Translations under genes and position numbers: made by a program
Shown: piece after piece, positions 19,841 to 29,052 of the stretch
Numbering within the stretch: position 1 is the first letter of the stretch
Layout: each line of letters starts with the position of its first letter
Notes under the pieces: generated by a model
Database searches by the model: none
Seen by the model: only the letters and a program-made list of their open reading frames with translations
Told to the model about the DNA's origin: nothing
NCBI GenBank assembly: GCA_902522865.1
Contig: CABYXC010000004.1
Span: 37,855-101,854 of the forward strand
Direction of reading: 5' to 3'
DNA: 64,000 bases
DNA from: an uncultured Alphaproteobacteria bacterium
Lineage (GTDB): Bacteria > Pseudomonadota > Alphaproteobacteria > HIMB59 > GCA-002718135

Positions 19841-21742
19841 TTAGTTTGCAGGAGCAGGAGCAGATCCACCTGTTTTTGGAACAGATGTAGCTGGTTTTTT
19901 TGGTGTGTTTATATCATTATCAAAATCATCACGAGTTGGTTTAATGCCTTTGATTAAATCTTTAATTTCATCACCTGATAATGTTTCATACTCTAAAAGT
20001 CCTTTTGCAACTATATGCAGTTCTTCAATATTGTCTTGAAGTATTTTTCGACAATTATTTTCAGCTTCTTCTGCAAGAGATCTAACTTCTTCATCTATTA
20101 GTTTTGCTGTTGAGTCAGATAAATTTTTAGATTGTGCAACCGAATGTCCCAAGAAAACTTCCTCACTATCACTGTTATATCTAAGACGACCTAATTTTTC
20201 ACTCATGCCCCATTCAGTGATCATTTTTTTTGACAGATTTGTAACCATTTGTATATCGCTTGCTGCACCATTTGTAATTTTATCTTTACCAAAAATCATC
20301 TCTTCTGCAATTCTTCCTCCAGTAGCTATTAGTAAATGAGCTTTCATTTGATCTTTTCTCATAGACAGCTGATCTTTTTCTGGGAGTCTCATAACCATAC
20401 CTAAAGCTCTGCCTCTTGGAATTATAGTTGCTTTATGAATTGGATCAGATGCTGGTGAGTGAAGGGTTGCTACAGCATGACCAGCTTCATGATAAGCCGT
20501 AAGTTTCTTTTCATCTTCTGACATGACCATAGATCTTTTTTCAGCACCCATCATCACTTTATCTTTAGCACTTTCAAAATCCTCAAGAGTAACCATTCTT
20601 TTATTTTTTCTAGCTGCTAATAATGCTGCTTCATTAACTAAATTTGCTAAATCAGCTCCAGAAAAACCTGGTGTTCCCCTTGCAATAATTTTTGAATCAA
20701 ATTTTGGCGAAACTTTAATTTTTTTAATATGAACTTTAAGTATTTTATCTCTTCCCATTACATCTGGGTTATTAACTGTTATTTGACGATCAAATCTTCC
20801 TGGTCTAAGCAATGCTGGATCAAGAACATCTGGTCTATTTGTTGCAGCAATAATAATCACACCTGCATTAGCTTCAAACCCATCCATTTCCACAAGAAGT
20901 TGATTAAGAGTTTGTTCTCTTTCATCATTTCCGCCACCAAGACCAGCGCCACGGTGTCTTCCAACAGCATCAATTTCATCGATAAAAACTATACAAGGTG
21001 CATTTTTTTTACCTTGTTCAAACATATCTCTAACTCTACTAGCTCCGACACCTACAAACATTTCAACAAAATCTGATCCTGAAATAGAAAAGAAAGGAAC
21101 ATTTGCTTCGCCTGCAATTGCTCTTGCAAGTAACGTTTTTCCAGTACCTGGAGGACCTACTAAAAGTGCACCTCTTGGAATCTTACCACCTAATCTGGAA
21201 AACTTTGAAGGATCTTTTAAAAATTCAACGACTTCTTCTAATTCTTGTTTAGCTTCATCAATACCTGCTACATCGTCAAATGTAACTTTACCAACTGCTT
21301 CATTTAATAATTTAGCTTTAGATTTACCAAAGCCCATTGCTTTTCCACCGCCACCTTGCATCTGTCGCATAAAGAAAATCCAAACTCCAATTAATAGAAG
21401 CATTGGAAACCACGACAGTAATACACTTAAAAGTGGATGCATTGATCTTTCGGAGGGCTCAGCAGTAATTTTCACGCCACTTTCATTTAATTTATCTACC
21501 AAATTGGGATAATTTGGGACATATGTGCTAAATGATCGTCCGTCGTTAAGAAATCCTGTAACGTTGCTTCCATTGATATTAACTTCAGAAACATTTCCAC
21601 TTTCTGTTGCAGCAATGAAGTCAGAAAAGGATATTTTTGAAGTATTTCTATTGTTTGAACTTCCTTGGAAAAGATTGAAAAGCACAATTAAGAGCAATCC
21701 AATTATAATCCATAATACAACGTTTTTACTGATATTTTTCAT
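19841..21742 (-). CDS. ftsH: ATP-dependent zinc metalloprotease FtsH
   Basis: A membrane-anchored AAA+ protease that degrades misfolded membrane proteins and regulators such as RpoH and LpxC. The 633 residues have two transmembrane helices (about 8-25 and 106-125) around a periplasmic domain, Walker A GPPGTGKT (196-203), Walker B IVFIDEID (251-258), the second region of homology [20 protein letters not shown] (301-320) and the zinc site HEAGH (418-422). The tail is rich in Pro, Ala and Gly. tilS lies 51 bases upstream, as in many proteobacteria. Confidence 0.97.
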   Translation of the reverse strand: MKNISKNVVLWIIIGLLLIVLFNLFQGSSNNRNTSKISFSDFIAATESGNVSEVNINGSNVTGFLNDGRSFSTYVPNYPNLVDKLNESGVKITAEPSERSMHPLLSVLLSWFPMLLLIGVWIFFMRQMQGGGGKAMGFGKSKAKLLNEAVGKVTFDDVAGIDEAKQELEEVVEFLKDPSKFSRLGGKIPRGALLVGPPGTGKTLLARAIAGEANVPFFSISGSDFVEMFVGVGASRVRDMFEQGKKNAPCIVFIDEIDAVGRHRGAGLGGGNDEREQTLNQLLVEMDGFEANAGVIIIAATNRPDVLDPALLRPGRFDRQITVNNPDVMGRDKILKVHIKKIKVSPKFDSKIIARGTPGFSGADLANLVNEAALLAARKNKRMVTLEDFESAKDKVMMGAEKRSMVMSEDEKKLTAYHEAGHAVATLHSPASDPIHKATIIPRGRALGMVMRLPEKDQLSMRKDQMKAHLLIATGGRIAEEMIFGKDKITNGAASDIQMVTNLSKKMITEWGMSEKLGRLRYNSDSEEVFLGHSVAQSKNLSDSTAKLIDEEVRSLAEEAENNCRKILQDNIEELHIVAKGLLEYETLSGDEIKDLIKGIKPTRDDFDNDINTPKKPATSVPKTGGSAPAPAN

Positions 21743-21763
21743 CTACTTAATACATAGGAATTT

Positions 21764-21769
21764 ATTATA
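21764..21769 (-). promoter_or_regulatory. Candidate -10 box of ftsH
   Basis: TATAAT on the minus strand 22-27 bases before the ftsH start codon, in the 51-base gap after tilS. The hexamer 17 bases further upstream reads TTTCTA, a weak match to TTGACA. No sigma-32-type promoter is evident there. Confidence 0.3.
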
Positions 21770-21793
21770 AAAACACAATAGTTTTGTAGAAAA

Positions 21794-22765
21794 TTAAACA
21801 GATTTTCTTGAAAATATAAGAAAATCGTCATTTTTTTTAACAATCATACCTTTGAGGTTAAAAATATTAAAATTTAATTTTTTTAATTCGCTTATTAAGA
21901 TTCTAGTTTTTTTTGATCGAGGAGCGTTAGATTGATAAAATAAAAACTGATATATTCTTCTTATAATATTTTCAGAAGTAATTTCATTTAAATTTTTTAT
22001 ATTATGAAATCTAGTAACAATTTGTTTACTGTCAACATCAACAATATTTTTAAGAAGTATCTCATGTATCATTTGAATGAAATATGGTGAATAAAAAATT
22101 ATATTCTCAAAATCTTTATTTATTTCTTTAATTGTTTTTTGGTCAGATTTTTTAAGAAAATTTCTTATTGTAGGACGAGTATAATCTAAATTAAAATTTG
22201 ATGGATCATTAATATATTCTATTTTATTTTTCTTATTGTAACCTAATAACATTTCTTTTGAGAAATTTAAAAGTGGCCTTATTATGTTGACTCTGTTGTA
22301 AAATGACAGTTCAGACATTGATTTTAAACCATAAAAATCACTACCAGCGATCTTTCTACTCAAAAAGGTTTCTAAATTATCATCTTTGTGATGAGCAATA
22401 AATAAATGCAAAATATTATTTTTAATACAATAATCTGTAAGTAAATTATAACGATTATCTCTAGCCTCATTCATACTTTTCTTTCTCACTTTATCTTTGT
22501 TTGCAGTTAGAATTTGAGAGTTAATGTTGTTTTTATCCAAGTAGGTAGAAATCAACCTAGCTTCTTCTTTAGAATTTTTTCTAATACGATGATCTACAAT
22601 TAAAGCCATCAATTTCCCTTTTTTGTATTTTATAAAAGCATTTATGAGGAATAATAATGACATACTATCTGGGCCGCCAGAAACTGCCACAGCAACAGAA
22701 GGATTTTTTTCAAAAATATATTTTTTTTCTATGTTTTTAATGAATTCTTTATTTGTGAGCTTCAT
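21794..22765 (-). CDS. tilS: tRNA(Ile)-lysidine synthase
   Basis: TilS attaches lysine to C34 of tRNA-Ile2 so that it reads AUA instead of AUG. The 323 residues carry the ATP-pyrophosphatase P-loop SGGPDS (29-34), ALIVDHRIRKNS near 53-64 and HHKDDNLETF near 124-133. The protein is short compared with E. coli TilS (432), lacking much of the C-terminal domain, as is common in alphaproteobacteria. It overlaps the cpoB gene by 4 bases and precedes ftsH. Confidence 0.93.
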   Translation of the reverse strand: MKLTNKEFIKNIEKKYIFEKNPSVAVAVSGGPDSMSLLFLINAFIKYKKGKLMALIVDHRIRKNSKEEARLISTYLDKNNINSQILTANKDKVRKKSMNEARDNRYNLLTDYCIKNNILHLFIAHHKDDNLETFLSRKIAGSDFYGLKSMSELSFYNRVNIIRPLLNFSKEMLLGYNKKNKIEYINDPSNFNLDYTRPTIRNFLKKSDQKTIKEINKDFENIIFYSPYFIQMIHEILLKNIVDVDSKQIVTRFHNIKNLNEITSENIIRRIYQFLFYQSNAPRSKKTRILISELKKLNFNIFNLKGMIVKKNDDFLIFSRKSV

Positions 22766-23679
22766 TCATTATTTTCTAAACAATTATACTCAACAATTTG
22801 TTTTTTGGTTTGAGGAATTATTTTATTTTTTGGAAAATCAATGATTAATTTTTCCATAGTTTTACAAGCCTCAGTAATTTTTTCCACTTTGTATAATGAC
22901 TGGGAAAGTTTGAAAAGCATTTCTGCAGCTTTAATACTATCTGGAAATTTTTGGAAACCTTCTGCAAATATAAGTGCCGCTTCTCTATAATTTTTTTCTA
23001 GAATATATAATTCTCCAAGCCAATAATGTGCTGAACCTGATAGTTGATTATCAGGGTTGTCTAAAATAAACTGTTCGAATGAAGTTTTGGCATCCTGCCA
23101 TTTTTTATCTCTAATATTATCAAATGCTTCTTGGAATTGATCTTCAGGTGACAAGACCTCTTCTTTTTCATTAGAATTTACTTCCTGATCTTCAGATATA
23201 ACTTCTTCATTTGTATCATTTGTGTTTTTTGAAATATTTAATGTTCCAAGTGTATTTTCAGTTTCAGTATCACTTAAAGTATTGCTTTTAACTTCAGAAC
23301 TATCTTGTGAAGATTCATCAGTATTTAGTTCAACATTATTTAAAGGAACTGATTGGAAATTATTAATAACTAATTCTAAATTTTCTAATTTATTAAAGAT
23401 ATCGTCTAATTGAAAATATAATTCTTCTAAATTAGACGTTAAATTTTTTATATCGTTTTCAATATCATATATTCGCAAATCGATAGCAGAAAGATTTTTA
23501 ACAAAATCATTATTTGTTCCATTTGATTGTTTCGGTGAATTTGAAAATACTTCTTTGGAAAGATCTGAGACTTCTCTTTGTAATCTTTCTAATTGTTGCG
23601 AGACTGTTAGATCGTTTTCATTAGAAAAAGAATAGCTTGAAAAAAATAAAATTAAAACTGTGAGTATGTATTTAAACAT
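22762..23679 (-). CDS. cpoB: Tol-Pal system protein CpoB/YbgF
   Basis: A periplasmic protein that coordinates outer-membrane constriction with septal peptidoglycan synthesis. The 305 residues have a signal peptide (cleavage near SFS/NEN, residues 18-20), an N-terminal coiled coil (about 25-115), a low-complexity acidic linker rich in Ser, Asp, Glu and Asn (about 115-180) and a C-terminal TPR block with AHYWLGELYILEKNYREAAL near 217-236. The linker is longer than in E. coli. It is 77 bases downstream of pal, separated by a strong hairpin. Confidence 0.92.
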   Translation of the reverse strand: MFKYILTVLILFFSSYSFSNENDLTVSQQLERLQREVSDLSKEVFSNSPKQSNGTNNDFVKNLSAIDLRIYDIENDIKNLTSNLEELYFQLDDIFNKLENLELVINNFQSVPLNNVELNTDESSQDSSEVKSNTLSDTETENTLGTLNISKNTNDTNEEVISEDQEVNSNEKEEVLSPEDQFQEAFDNIRDKKWQDAKTSFEQFILDNPDNQLSGSAHYWLGELYILEKNYREAALIFAEGFQKFPDSIKAAEMLFKLSQSLYKVEKITEACKTMEKLIIDFPKNKIIPQTKKQIVEYNCLENNE

Positions 23680-23713
23680 TAACTAATTTTAATTTCTAAA
23701 TAAGATAAAAATG

Positions 23714-23737
23714 TGGCGCTATATTTCTATAGCGCCA
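23714..23737 (-). terminator. GC-rich hairpin between pal and cpoB, probable terminator or attenuator
   Basis: A perfect 10-base inverted repeat (TGGCGCTATA / TATAGCGCCA) around a 4-base loop. On the minus strand it is followed after CA by TTTTTA, as expected for a Rho-independent terminator. It lies 20 bases after the pal stop. Because the downstream genes cpoB, tilS and ftsH follow on the same strand, it may only partly terminate and serve to keep pal mRNA more abundant. Confidence 0.75.
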
Positions 23738-23756
23738 AAGTATTAAGGAATAGTAA

Positions 23757-24278
23757 TTAATTAACTAAAGTTACTGATCTTCTATTTTGAGCCCATGCTC
23801 CGTCATTTGATCCTACAACAGCAGGTCTTTCTTTACCATAACTAATAGTTGAAACTCTGTCAGGATTTATTCCTAATCCTATGAGATAATTTTTAACAGC
23901 CTGAGCTCTTTTTTCACCAAGAGCTAAGTTGTATTCCCTAGTTCCTCTTTCGTCACAATGTCCTTCAATTGTTACTGAAACATCACTATTCTGCTTCAGC
24001 CATGCTACCTGGTCTTGAAGTAACTCTAAAGCGTCAGAGTCTAAATCTGAACTATCATATCCAAAAAATACTCTATCACCAACATTAACGATTAAGTCTT
24101 CCTGAGATCCTGAAACTATTCCACTTCCTGTAGTTTCAGTAATGGTTCCTTCTGAAGAAACATCACTTCCGGAACTACTTGATCCTGAGCCTGAAGAGTC
24201 AGCTGAGTCTTTTGGTGTTGTTGCACAAGCGGCAACAAATAAAACCATAAATATAGAGATAAAAAACTTGTAAAACAT
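23757..24278 (-). CDS. pal: Peptidoglycan-associated lipoprotein Pal
   Basis: An outer-membrane lipoprotein that binds peptidoglycan and TolB. The 173 residues start with a lipoprotein signal peptide with lipobox VAAC (Cys18), then a Ser/Gly-rich linker (about 25-60), then an OmpA-like domain: VFFGYDSSDLD near 69-79, TIEGHCDERGTREYNLALGEKRA near 103-125 and the terminal NRRSVTLV. It has its own 101-base upstream gap with a promoter candidate and SD sequence AAGGGAG, and a hairpin downstream, so it is likely expressed separately from tolB. Confidence 0.96.
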   Translation of the reverse strand: MFYKFFISIFMVLFVAACATTPKDSADSSGSGSSSSGSDVSSEGTITETTGSGIVSGSQEDLIVNVGDRVFFGYDSSDLDSDALELLQDQVAWLKQNSDVSVTIEGHCDERGTREYNLALGEKRAQAVKNYLIGLGINPDRVSTISYGKERPAVVGSNDGAWAQNRRSVTLVN

Positions 24279-24317
24279 AAATATTTGCTCCCTTAATACT
24301 TTGAGTAGATATACTAA

Positions 24318-24348
24318 ATTATATTGAGTTCCTTAACATTTTTTTCAA
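24318..24348 (-). promoter_or_regulatory. Candidate promoter of pal
   Basis: On the minus strand, TTGAAA (24343-24348) and TATAAT (24318-24323) are separated by 19 bases in the 101-base gap between tolB and pal. The spacer is longer than the preferred 17, so strength is uncertain; the consensus -10 and the gap size support a separate pal transcript. Confidence 0.4.
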
Positions 24349-24379
24349 AATTTCGTATATTTTTTTGTATTATATTGGA

Positions 24380-25699
24380 TTAATGCATCAAGGGAGACCA
24401 AGCTGGATCAGAGCCTCCTAGGGGAGTTATTATTTTTCTTTCATTAAAACCAGTTAAATCAATAGAATATAGACTGGATTCACCTCCAGATCCATCCTCA
24501 GCAGTTCTCTCTTCCTTGAAATACATCAAAAATCTTCCATTTGGGGCCCATGTTGGTCCCTCAACATGAAAGGATTTTGCAATCATTCTTTCATTAGAGC
24601 CATCGACTTCCATAACACCTATATAGAACTGTCCTCCCTCTTGTTTAGTGAATGCAATCATATCACCTCTTGGAGACCAGACTGGTGTGTAATAACTTCC
24701 TGCTTCCCTGCTAATTCTTTTAATATTTTTTCCATTATTATCACTTACATACAAATGCCTTCGTCCACTTCTATCTGAATTAAAAACTATTTTTTTTCCA
24801 TCAGGTGAAAAACTTGCAGAAACATCTATTGCAGAATTATTAGTAACTCTTTTTGAAATTCTCGTTTTTAAATCAAGAATATAAATTTCAGAATTTCCAA
24901 TTTCTGGATCAGTGTAGGACATAACGATTTGATTACCATCAGGTGAAAAACGAGGAGCAAATGTCATTCCTGGAAATTCGCCTACTATTTCCTGTTTGCC
25001 AGTTTCAATATCAAAAATGTAAACTCTTGGATTATTTCTACTTACATAAGACATGTACGTAATTTTTTGTGAGTTAGGAGAGAACCTTGGTGTTAGAACT
25101 AGATATGATCCGTCTGTTAAAAAACGATGATTGGATTGATCTTGGTCCATTATTGCTAATCTTTTTTGTTTATTTTCTTTTGGACCGGTTTCAGCTACAT
25201 ATACTATTCTTGTATCAAAATATCCACCTTCTCCAGTTATATTTTTAAAAATTGAATCTGAGATAATGTGAGCAACTCTTCTCCAATTCTTTTCATTAGT
25301 CTCATATTTTTTTCCCACTATTTGTTTTTGTTGAAACACATCATACAATCTAAATTCGACAGATATTTTTCCATTATTAGATGAAATTTTACCTGAAACT
25401 AAATGCTGTGCTTTTATTAACTTCCAATCTTCAAATCTTGGTTTATTAGATAGAGATTGATTATCTTGAATAAATGATCTTTTATCTAATGGTAAAAATA
25501 GTCCAGACCTTTCAAGATTATCTGAAATAACAGTTGAAATATTTTTACCTACTTTAGTTAATTGTGAATCTTTTGAGTATAGCTCTGTTACAGCAATTGG
25601 AGTTGGCTTCACACTACCTTGTGTTAGAGTAACCTCTAAAGAAAAGACTTTAAAACTAATAAATATAAAAAAGGTTACAAAAAAAACTTTTTTCATCAA
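24380..25699 (-). CDS. tolB: Tol-Pal system protein TolB
   Basis: A periplasmic protein that links the TolQRA energy module to Pal and the outer membrane. The 439 residues have a signal peptide (about 1-20), an N-terminal domain with KVGKNISTVISDNLERSGLF near 50-69 and a six-bladed beta-propeller built on repeated FSPDGxxI/V units, for instance FAPRFSPDGNQIVMSY near 237-252 and VSASFSPDGKKIVFNSDR near 283-300. Full length. It is coupled to tolA by a 4-base overlap. Confidence 0.95.
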   Translation of the reverse strand: MMKKVFFVTFFIFISFKVFSLEVTLTQGSVKPTPIAVTELYSKDSQLTKVGKNISTVISDNLERSGLFLPLDKRSFIQDNQSLSNKPRFEDWKLIKAQHLVSGKISSNNGKISVEFRLYDVFQQKQIVGKKYETNEKNWRRVAHIISDSIFKNITGEGGYFDTRIVYVAETGPKENKQKRLAIMDQDQSNHRFLTDGSYLVLTPRFSPNSQKITYMSYVSRNNPRVYIFDIETGKQEIVGEFPGMTFAPRFSPDGNQIVMSYTDPEIGNSEIYILDLKTRISKRVTNNSAIDVSASFSPDGKKIVFNSDRSGRRHLYVSDNNGKNIKRISREAGSYYTPVWSPRGDMIAFTKQEGGQFYIGVMEVDGSNERMIAKSFHVEGPTWAPNGRFLMYFKEERTAEDGSGGESSLYSIDLTGFNERKIITPLGGSDPAWSPLMH

Positions 25700-26766
25700 T
25701 ACCCTTTCATAATACTATAATCAAAAGTAATTGTAAGATTTTTCCATAGATTATATTTATCTTTTGGAAGTTTTAACGGTGTACATTCTGGGTTTAAGAG
25801 TGTTCTCATTGCGCTATCTGTAATCGGTCCATAAAAAGGATTAGTTTTAGCTATATTTGTGTCAACAATACGGATACTATTTGGTGAAACCTTCATATTT
25901 TGTAAAACTTTTGCTGAAATTGTTACTTTATCTCCTCTTTCTATAACTGCGCCCGCAGGAGCATTCCAACAAGAAGATAATTGCTGCCTCAACATGTCTA
26001 TTTCAGATATTGATAGTATAATATTTTCATCAGTATCATCTGTACTTTTATTATTGATCTCTGCAACCTCTTCTTTAAGTTCATTTTGAACTATATTAGT
26101 TTTTTCATTTCTTAAATCTTTGAGCATTGATGCTATACTAAAATCTTTTTCAGGTTTCGGCTTTGGTTTAGATACAGCTTTATCATTTTCCAATTTTGGT
26201 TTATCCTTTATGTTTGTTTCAACATCTAAATCTGATTTAACATTTTCATTATTTATAATTTTTGGCTTTGGCTTGAGTTTTGGTTTAATTATATCAGTTT
26301 TAACTGTTTCAACTTTTTTCTTAACCTCTAAAATTTCCTTTTCTTTGATAACTACTTTTTTTGTTTCCTTGACTTCTAAATTTGAAGTTTGTTTGATTTC
26401 CAAAACTGGTTGATTGGGATTGGTTTTTTCTTCAATTTCTGTTTTATTTATTTCAATATTTTTTTTTACTTCTAATTGATCTGATGAATTAAATTTTTTT
26501 TGCTTAGTAGTTGTTTCCTTATTTTTATTTTCTGGTTTTTTAGTATCTGATTTTTTCAAATTTGTATTTTCATCAACATTAAGTATTTCAATAGGTATTA
26601 CGTTTGGAACGTAGATTTCTTTTGGAGAAAAAAAATTTGGTAAGCCAACCATAAACAAAAGGATAATTAAATGAATTAGTGTTGAAAATATAACTCCTGA
26701 TGTTTTAGGATTTAAATTTTCAAAAAAGTTTATAATTTTTAAACTATTATAGCTTATTCGATCCAT
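25696..26766 (-). CDS. tolA: TolA-like energy-transducing protein
   Basis: A 356-residue inner-membrane protein spanning the periplasm. It has one N-terminal transmembrane helix (about 22-43), a long Lys/Glu/Pro-rich region (about 65-215) with repeats such as KPKLKPKPK and KPKPKPEKD, and a C-terminal TolA domain III-like segment with LSSCWNAPAGA near 264-274. TolA transmits proton-motive-force energy from TolQR to the outer-membrane Pal complex. The linker is charged and proline-rich rather than the Ala-rich helix of E. coli. It is one base from tolR and overlaps tolB. Confidence 0.88.
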   Translation of the reverse strand: MDRISYNSLKIINFFENLNPKTSGVIFSTLIHLIILLFMVGLPNFFSPKEIYVPNVIPIEILNVDENTNLKKSDTKKPENKNKETTTKQKKFNSSDQLEVKKNIEINKTEIEEKTNPNQPVLEIKQTSNLEVKETKKVVIKEKEILEVKKKVETVKTDIIKPKLKPKPKIINNENVKSDLDVETNIKDKPKLENDKAVSKPKPKPEKDFSIASMLKDLRNEKTNIVQNELKEEVAEINNKSTDDTDENIILSISEIDMLRQQLSSCWNAPAGAVIERGDKVTISAKVLQNMKVSPNSIRIVDTNIAKTNPFYGPITDSAMRTLLNPECTPLKLPKDKYNLWKNLTITFDYSIMKGY

Positions 26767-27195
26767 CTATTGCTCAAGATTTTGAGTAATTAATGCAACT
26801 TTAATATATCCTGCTGAATTGATTATAGACATAATTTCCATAATCCTTCCATAAGCTACTACTCTATCACCTCGAATATAAATTCTTGCTTCTGTGTTTT
26901 GCTCAGTAATAGCATTTAATCTTGGAATCAAATTTTCTACTTCAACCTTTGATTCGCCAATGTAGACTTCTCCGTCTAATTTAACGGTTATCTCAATTGG
27001 ATCTTTAATATCAGTTAATGCAGTAGCTTTAACCTTTGGTAAATCAACTTTAATTCCAACAGTTAGCAGAGGTGCGGTAACCATAAAAACAATTAGTAAA
27101 ACAAGCATAACATCTACAAAAGGTGTAACATTAATTTCACTCATTTGAGTGTACCGTTGCTTTTTTCGTTTGTTTAAATTATTTGAGGTAATCAA
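26767..27195 (-). CDS. tolR: TolR proton-channel subunit (ExbD family)
   Basis: A 142-residue inner-membrane protein with a single helix at about 25-46; Asp28 in VTPFVDVMLVLLIVFM is the proton-pathway aspartate equivalent to E. coli TolR Asp23. A periplasmic ExbD domain follows, including KVDLPKVKA near 49-57 and IRGDRVVAYGRIMEIM near 107-122. With TolQ it uses the proton gradient to drive TolA. It sits one base from tolQ and abuts tolA. Confidence 0.95.
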   Translation of the reverse strand: MITSNNLNKRKKQRYTQMSEINVTPFVDVMLVLLIVFMVTAPLLTVGIKVDLPKVKATALTDIKDPIEITVKLDGEVYIGESKVEVENLIPRLNAITEQNTEARIYIRGDRVVAYGRIMEIMSIINSAGYIKVALITQNLEQ

Positions 27196-27196
27196 T

Positions 27197-27910
27197 TTAT
27201 TTTTTCTCTAATTGTCTAAAAAAAATTGTTGAGAATTCATCCATAAATGTTTCCAAGGATATAAAATATTTTGATAAGTCGTTTGAAATTTTATTGTACG
27301 CAACTACAGCAGGAATAGCCACAAAAAGACCTAATGCAGTTGCAAAAAGGGCTTCAGCAATTCCTGGTGCAACTACTGCTAAATTTGTATTTTGAGCTAT
27401 TGCAATAGATTTAAAACTATTCATTATACCCCAGACTGTTCCAAATAACCCAATAAAAGGTGCAGTTGATCCAGCAGTTGCAAGGAATGTTAAATTTCTT
27501 TCAACATTTTCACTTTCTTTATTAAAAACAACTGTCATTGATCTCATCATTCTATCTTTTAAAGAATTAATATCAGATGTATCATTTTCAAACTGAGTTT
27601 TACTTTTTTTCCACTCTAAAATTGCAGCACAAAATAATTTTGATTTTGGATCTGTCTGATTAAAGTTTAAAGTTTCATATAAATCTTCAAATGAATTTCC
27701 AGACCAAAAAATATCTTCAAATTCTTCTTCAAGTTTTTTTAATTGTCTTATTCTTAAAATTTTTGAAATTATTACATTCCAAGAATAAAGAGAGGCTAGG
27801 ATTAAAATTATAATTACAGATTTAACTACAAGGTCAGCTTGCATAAATAACGCAAGCATTGAAAAATCTGGAGCTTCTGTCGATAAATTGGTGCTATTTA
27901 TATCTGCCAC
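27197..27910 (-). CDS. tolQ: TolQ proton-channel subunit (ExbB/MotA family)
   Basis: A 237-residue inner-membrane protein with three helices (about 28-50, 141-163 and 177-199). The conserved segment is FLATAGSTAPFIGLFGTVWG near 142-161, and APGIAEALFATALGLFVAIPAV follows in the third helix. It forms the pentameric channel around TolR. It is the first of the tolQ-tolR-tolA-tolB run, and a PD-(D/E)xK nuclease gene ends 5 bases upstream in place of the ybgC/ruvB genes usually found there. Confidence 0.96.
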   Translation of the reverse strand: MADINSTNLSTEAPDFSMLALFMQADLVVKSVIIILILASLYSWNVIISKILRIRQLKKLEEEFEDIFWSGNSFEDLYETLNFNQTDPKSKLFCAAILEWKKSKTQFENDTSDINSLKDRMMRSMTVVFNKESENVERNLTFLATAGSTAPFIGLFGTVWGIMNSFKSIAIAQNTNLAVVAPGIAEALFATALGLFVAIPAVVAYNKISNDLSKYFISLETFMDEFSTIFFRQLEKK

Positions 27911-27915
27911 AATAA

Positions 27916-28209
27916 TTATTTTTTAATTTTTTCAAGATCACTACTATGAACCATAACCCAAAAACCCGGTCTATTTTTTTCACATAATGCTATTACTGGT
28001 GTCTTACCCTCTTCTTTGGCAAGCTTTGCGGTATCATCCCATAAACTAATTGCTGTATGCTTTGCTCTTAATTTACATTCTATGAATAAATCTTCATGAA
28101 TTACATCAGCTCTTGTTACTTTACCATTACCTCCGCTCAAAGGTGTCCTTTTCCCATTAAAATAATTTGCAACATCTCTTTCTCTTTTTTTCCAGGCTTT
28201 ATCAGGCAT
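27916..28209 (-). CDS. Small PD-(D/E)xK nuclease, Holliday-junction-resolvase-like
   Basis: A 97-residue basic protein with a restriction-fold active site: Glu10 in the first helix, Asp35 in RADVIHED and the Glu44-Cys-Lys46 of LFIECKLRAK, preceded by RTPLSGGNGK (21-30), a glycine-rich segment shared with small phage and bacterial PD-(D/E)xK proteins. The size and catalytic spacing fit an archaeal Hjc-like or phage-type resolvase or nicking nuclease. It sits between yebC and tolQ, the site where alphaproteobacteria normally carry ruvC-ruvA-ruvB. Junction-resolving activity is inference; a housekeeping repair nuclease of other specificity is possible. Confidence 0.75.
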   Translation of the reverse strand: MPDKAWKKRERDVANYFNGKRTPLSGGNGKVTRADVIHEDLFIECKLRAKHTAISLWDDTAKLAKEEGKTPVIALCEKNRPGFWVMVHSSDLEKIKK

Positions 28210-28223
28210 CTATATTCCTTTCA

Positions 28224-28973
28224 TTAGGCTGTGAGTGAGGATAATACATTATCATCAACTTCAAAATTTGATGATACAACTTGAACGTCGTCATTGTCTT
28301 CTAAAACTTCAAGTAATTTAAATAGTTTGTCTGCTGTATCTTTTCCAATATTTATATTATTTTTACTTTTCCAGATTAAATTTGCAGAGTTAGTCTGACC
28401 ATACTGTTTAATTAATTTATCATTAAGTTCATGCAAATTATTTTGATCACAGTATATTGAATATTCAGTGTCATTAATTTCATAATCTTCACTATTATTT
28501 TCAATAAGAAATTCTAGAAGCTGATCTTCTTTTAGTAAGTTTTTATCAAGAGTGATATTTCCAAATCTATCAAAACCAAAACTAACGCTACCTGTTTCAC
28601 CCAAATTACCACCATGTTTGCTAAAAGATGATCTAATCTCTGCAGCTGTTCTATTTTTATTATTTGTAAGGGCCTCAACTATTATTGCAACACCTTCAGG
28701 TCCATAACCCTCATATCTTACTTCTTCATAATTACTATCAGGGTCATTCCCTTGACCTTTTTTAATTGCTCTCTCAATGTTATCTTTTGGCATATTTAGA
28801 GACTTAGCTGAAGCAATTGCAGATCTTAATCTAATATTACTTTCAATATCTTCACCACCGACTTTGACTGCAACAGATATTTCTCTTCCAAGTCTTGAAA
28901 ATACCTTTGCTCTTTTTTTATCTTGAGCACCTTTTCGATGCATAATATTTTTAAACTTGGAGTGTCCTGCCAT
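28224..28973 (-). CDS. yebC: YebC/PmpR-family protein (TACO1 family)
   Basis: A 249-residue cytoplasmic protein with the diagnostic start MAGHSKFKNIMHRKGAQDKKR split as AGHSKFKNI (2-10) and GAQDKKRAKVFSRL (15-28), then NMPKDNIERAIKKGQG near 59-74 and YEGYGPEGVAIIVEALTNNKNRT near 85-107. The family was described as a transcription regulator; more recent work places YebC in translation of difficult sequences such as proline stretches, like mitochondrial TACO1. Full length; the start is not preceded by a clear SD sequence. Confidence 0.95.
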   Translation of the reverse strand: MAGHSKFKNIMHRKGAQDKKRAKVFSRLGREISVAVKVGGEDIESNIRLRSAIASAKSLNMPKDNIERAIKKGQGNDPDSNYEEVRYEGYGPEGVAIIVEALTNNKNRTAAEIRSSFSKHGGNLGETGSVSFGFDRFGNITLDKNLLKEDQLLEFLIENNSEDYEINDTEYSIYCDQNNLHELNDKLIKQYGQTNSANLIWKSKNNINIGKDTADKLFKLLEVLEDNDDVQVVSSNFEVDDNVLSSLTA

Positions 28974-29052
28974 TTCGAGTAGATATATAAATATTTTATC
29001 CGATGTTAGTAAAGATATAAAATATTAGATAAATGTGTCTAATATATGTAAA

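Noticed and set aside
20523..21076. Plus-strand open frames across ftsH
   Set aside because: They are shadows of the conserved AAA+ and protease coding region, with no family pattern and no SD.
29022..29045. 8-base inverted repeat (ATATTAGA/TCTAATAT) between yebC and the YmdB-like gene
   Set aside because: It is made almost only of A and T with an 8-base loop, so it would be weak and is likely by chance in this composition.
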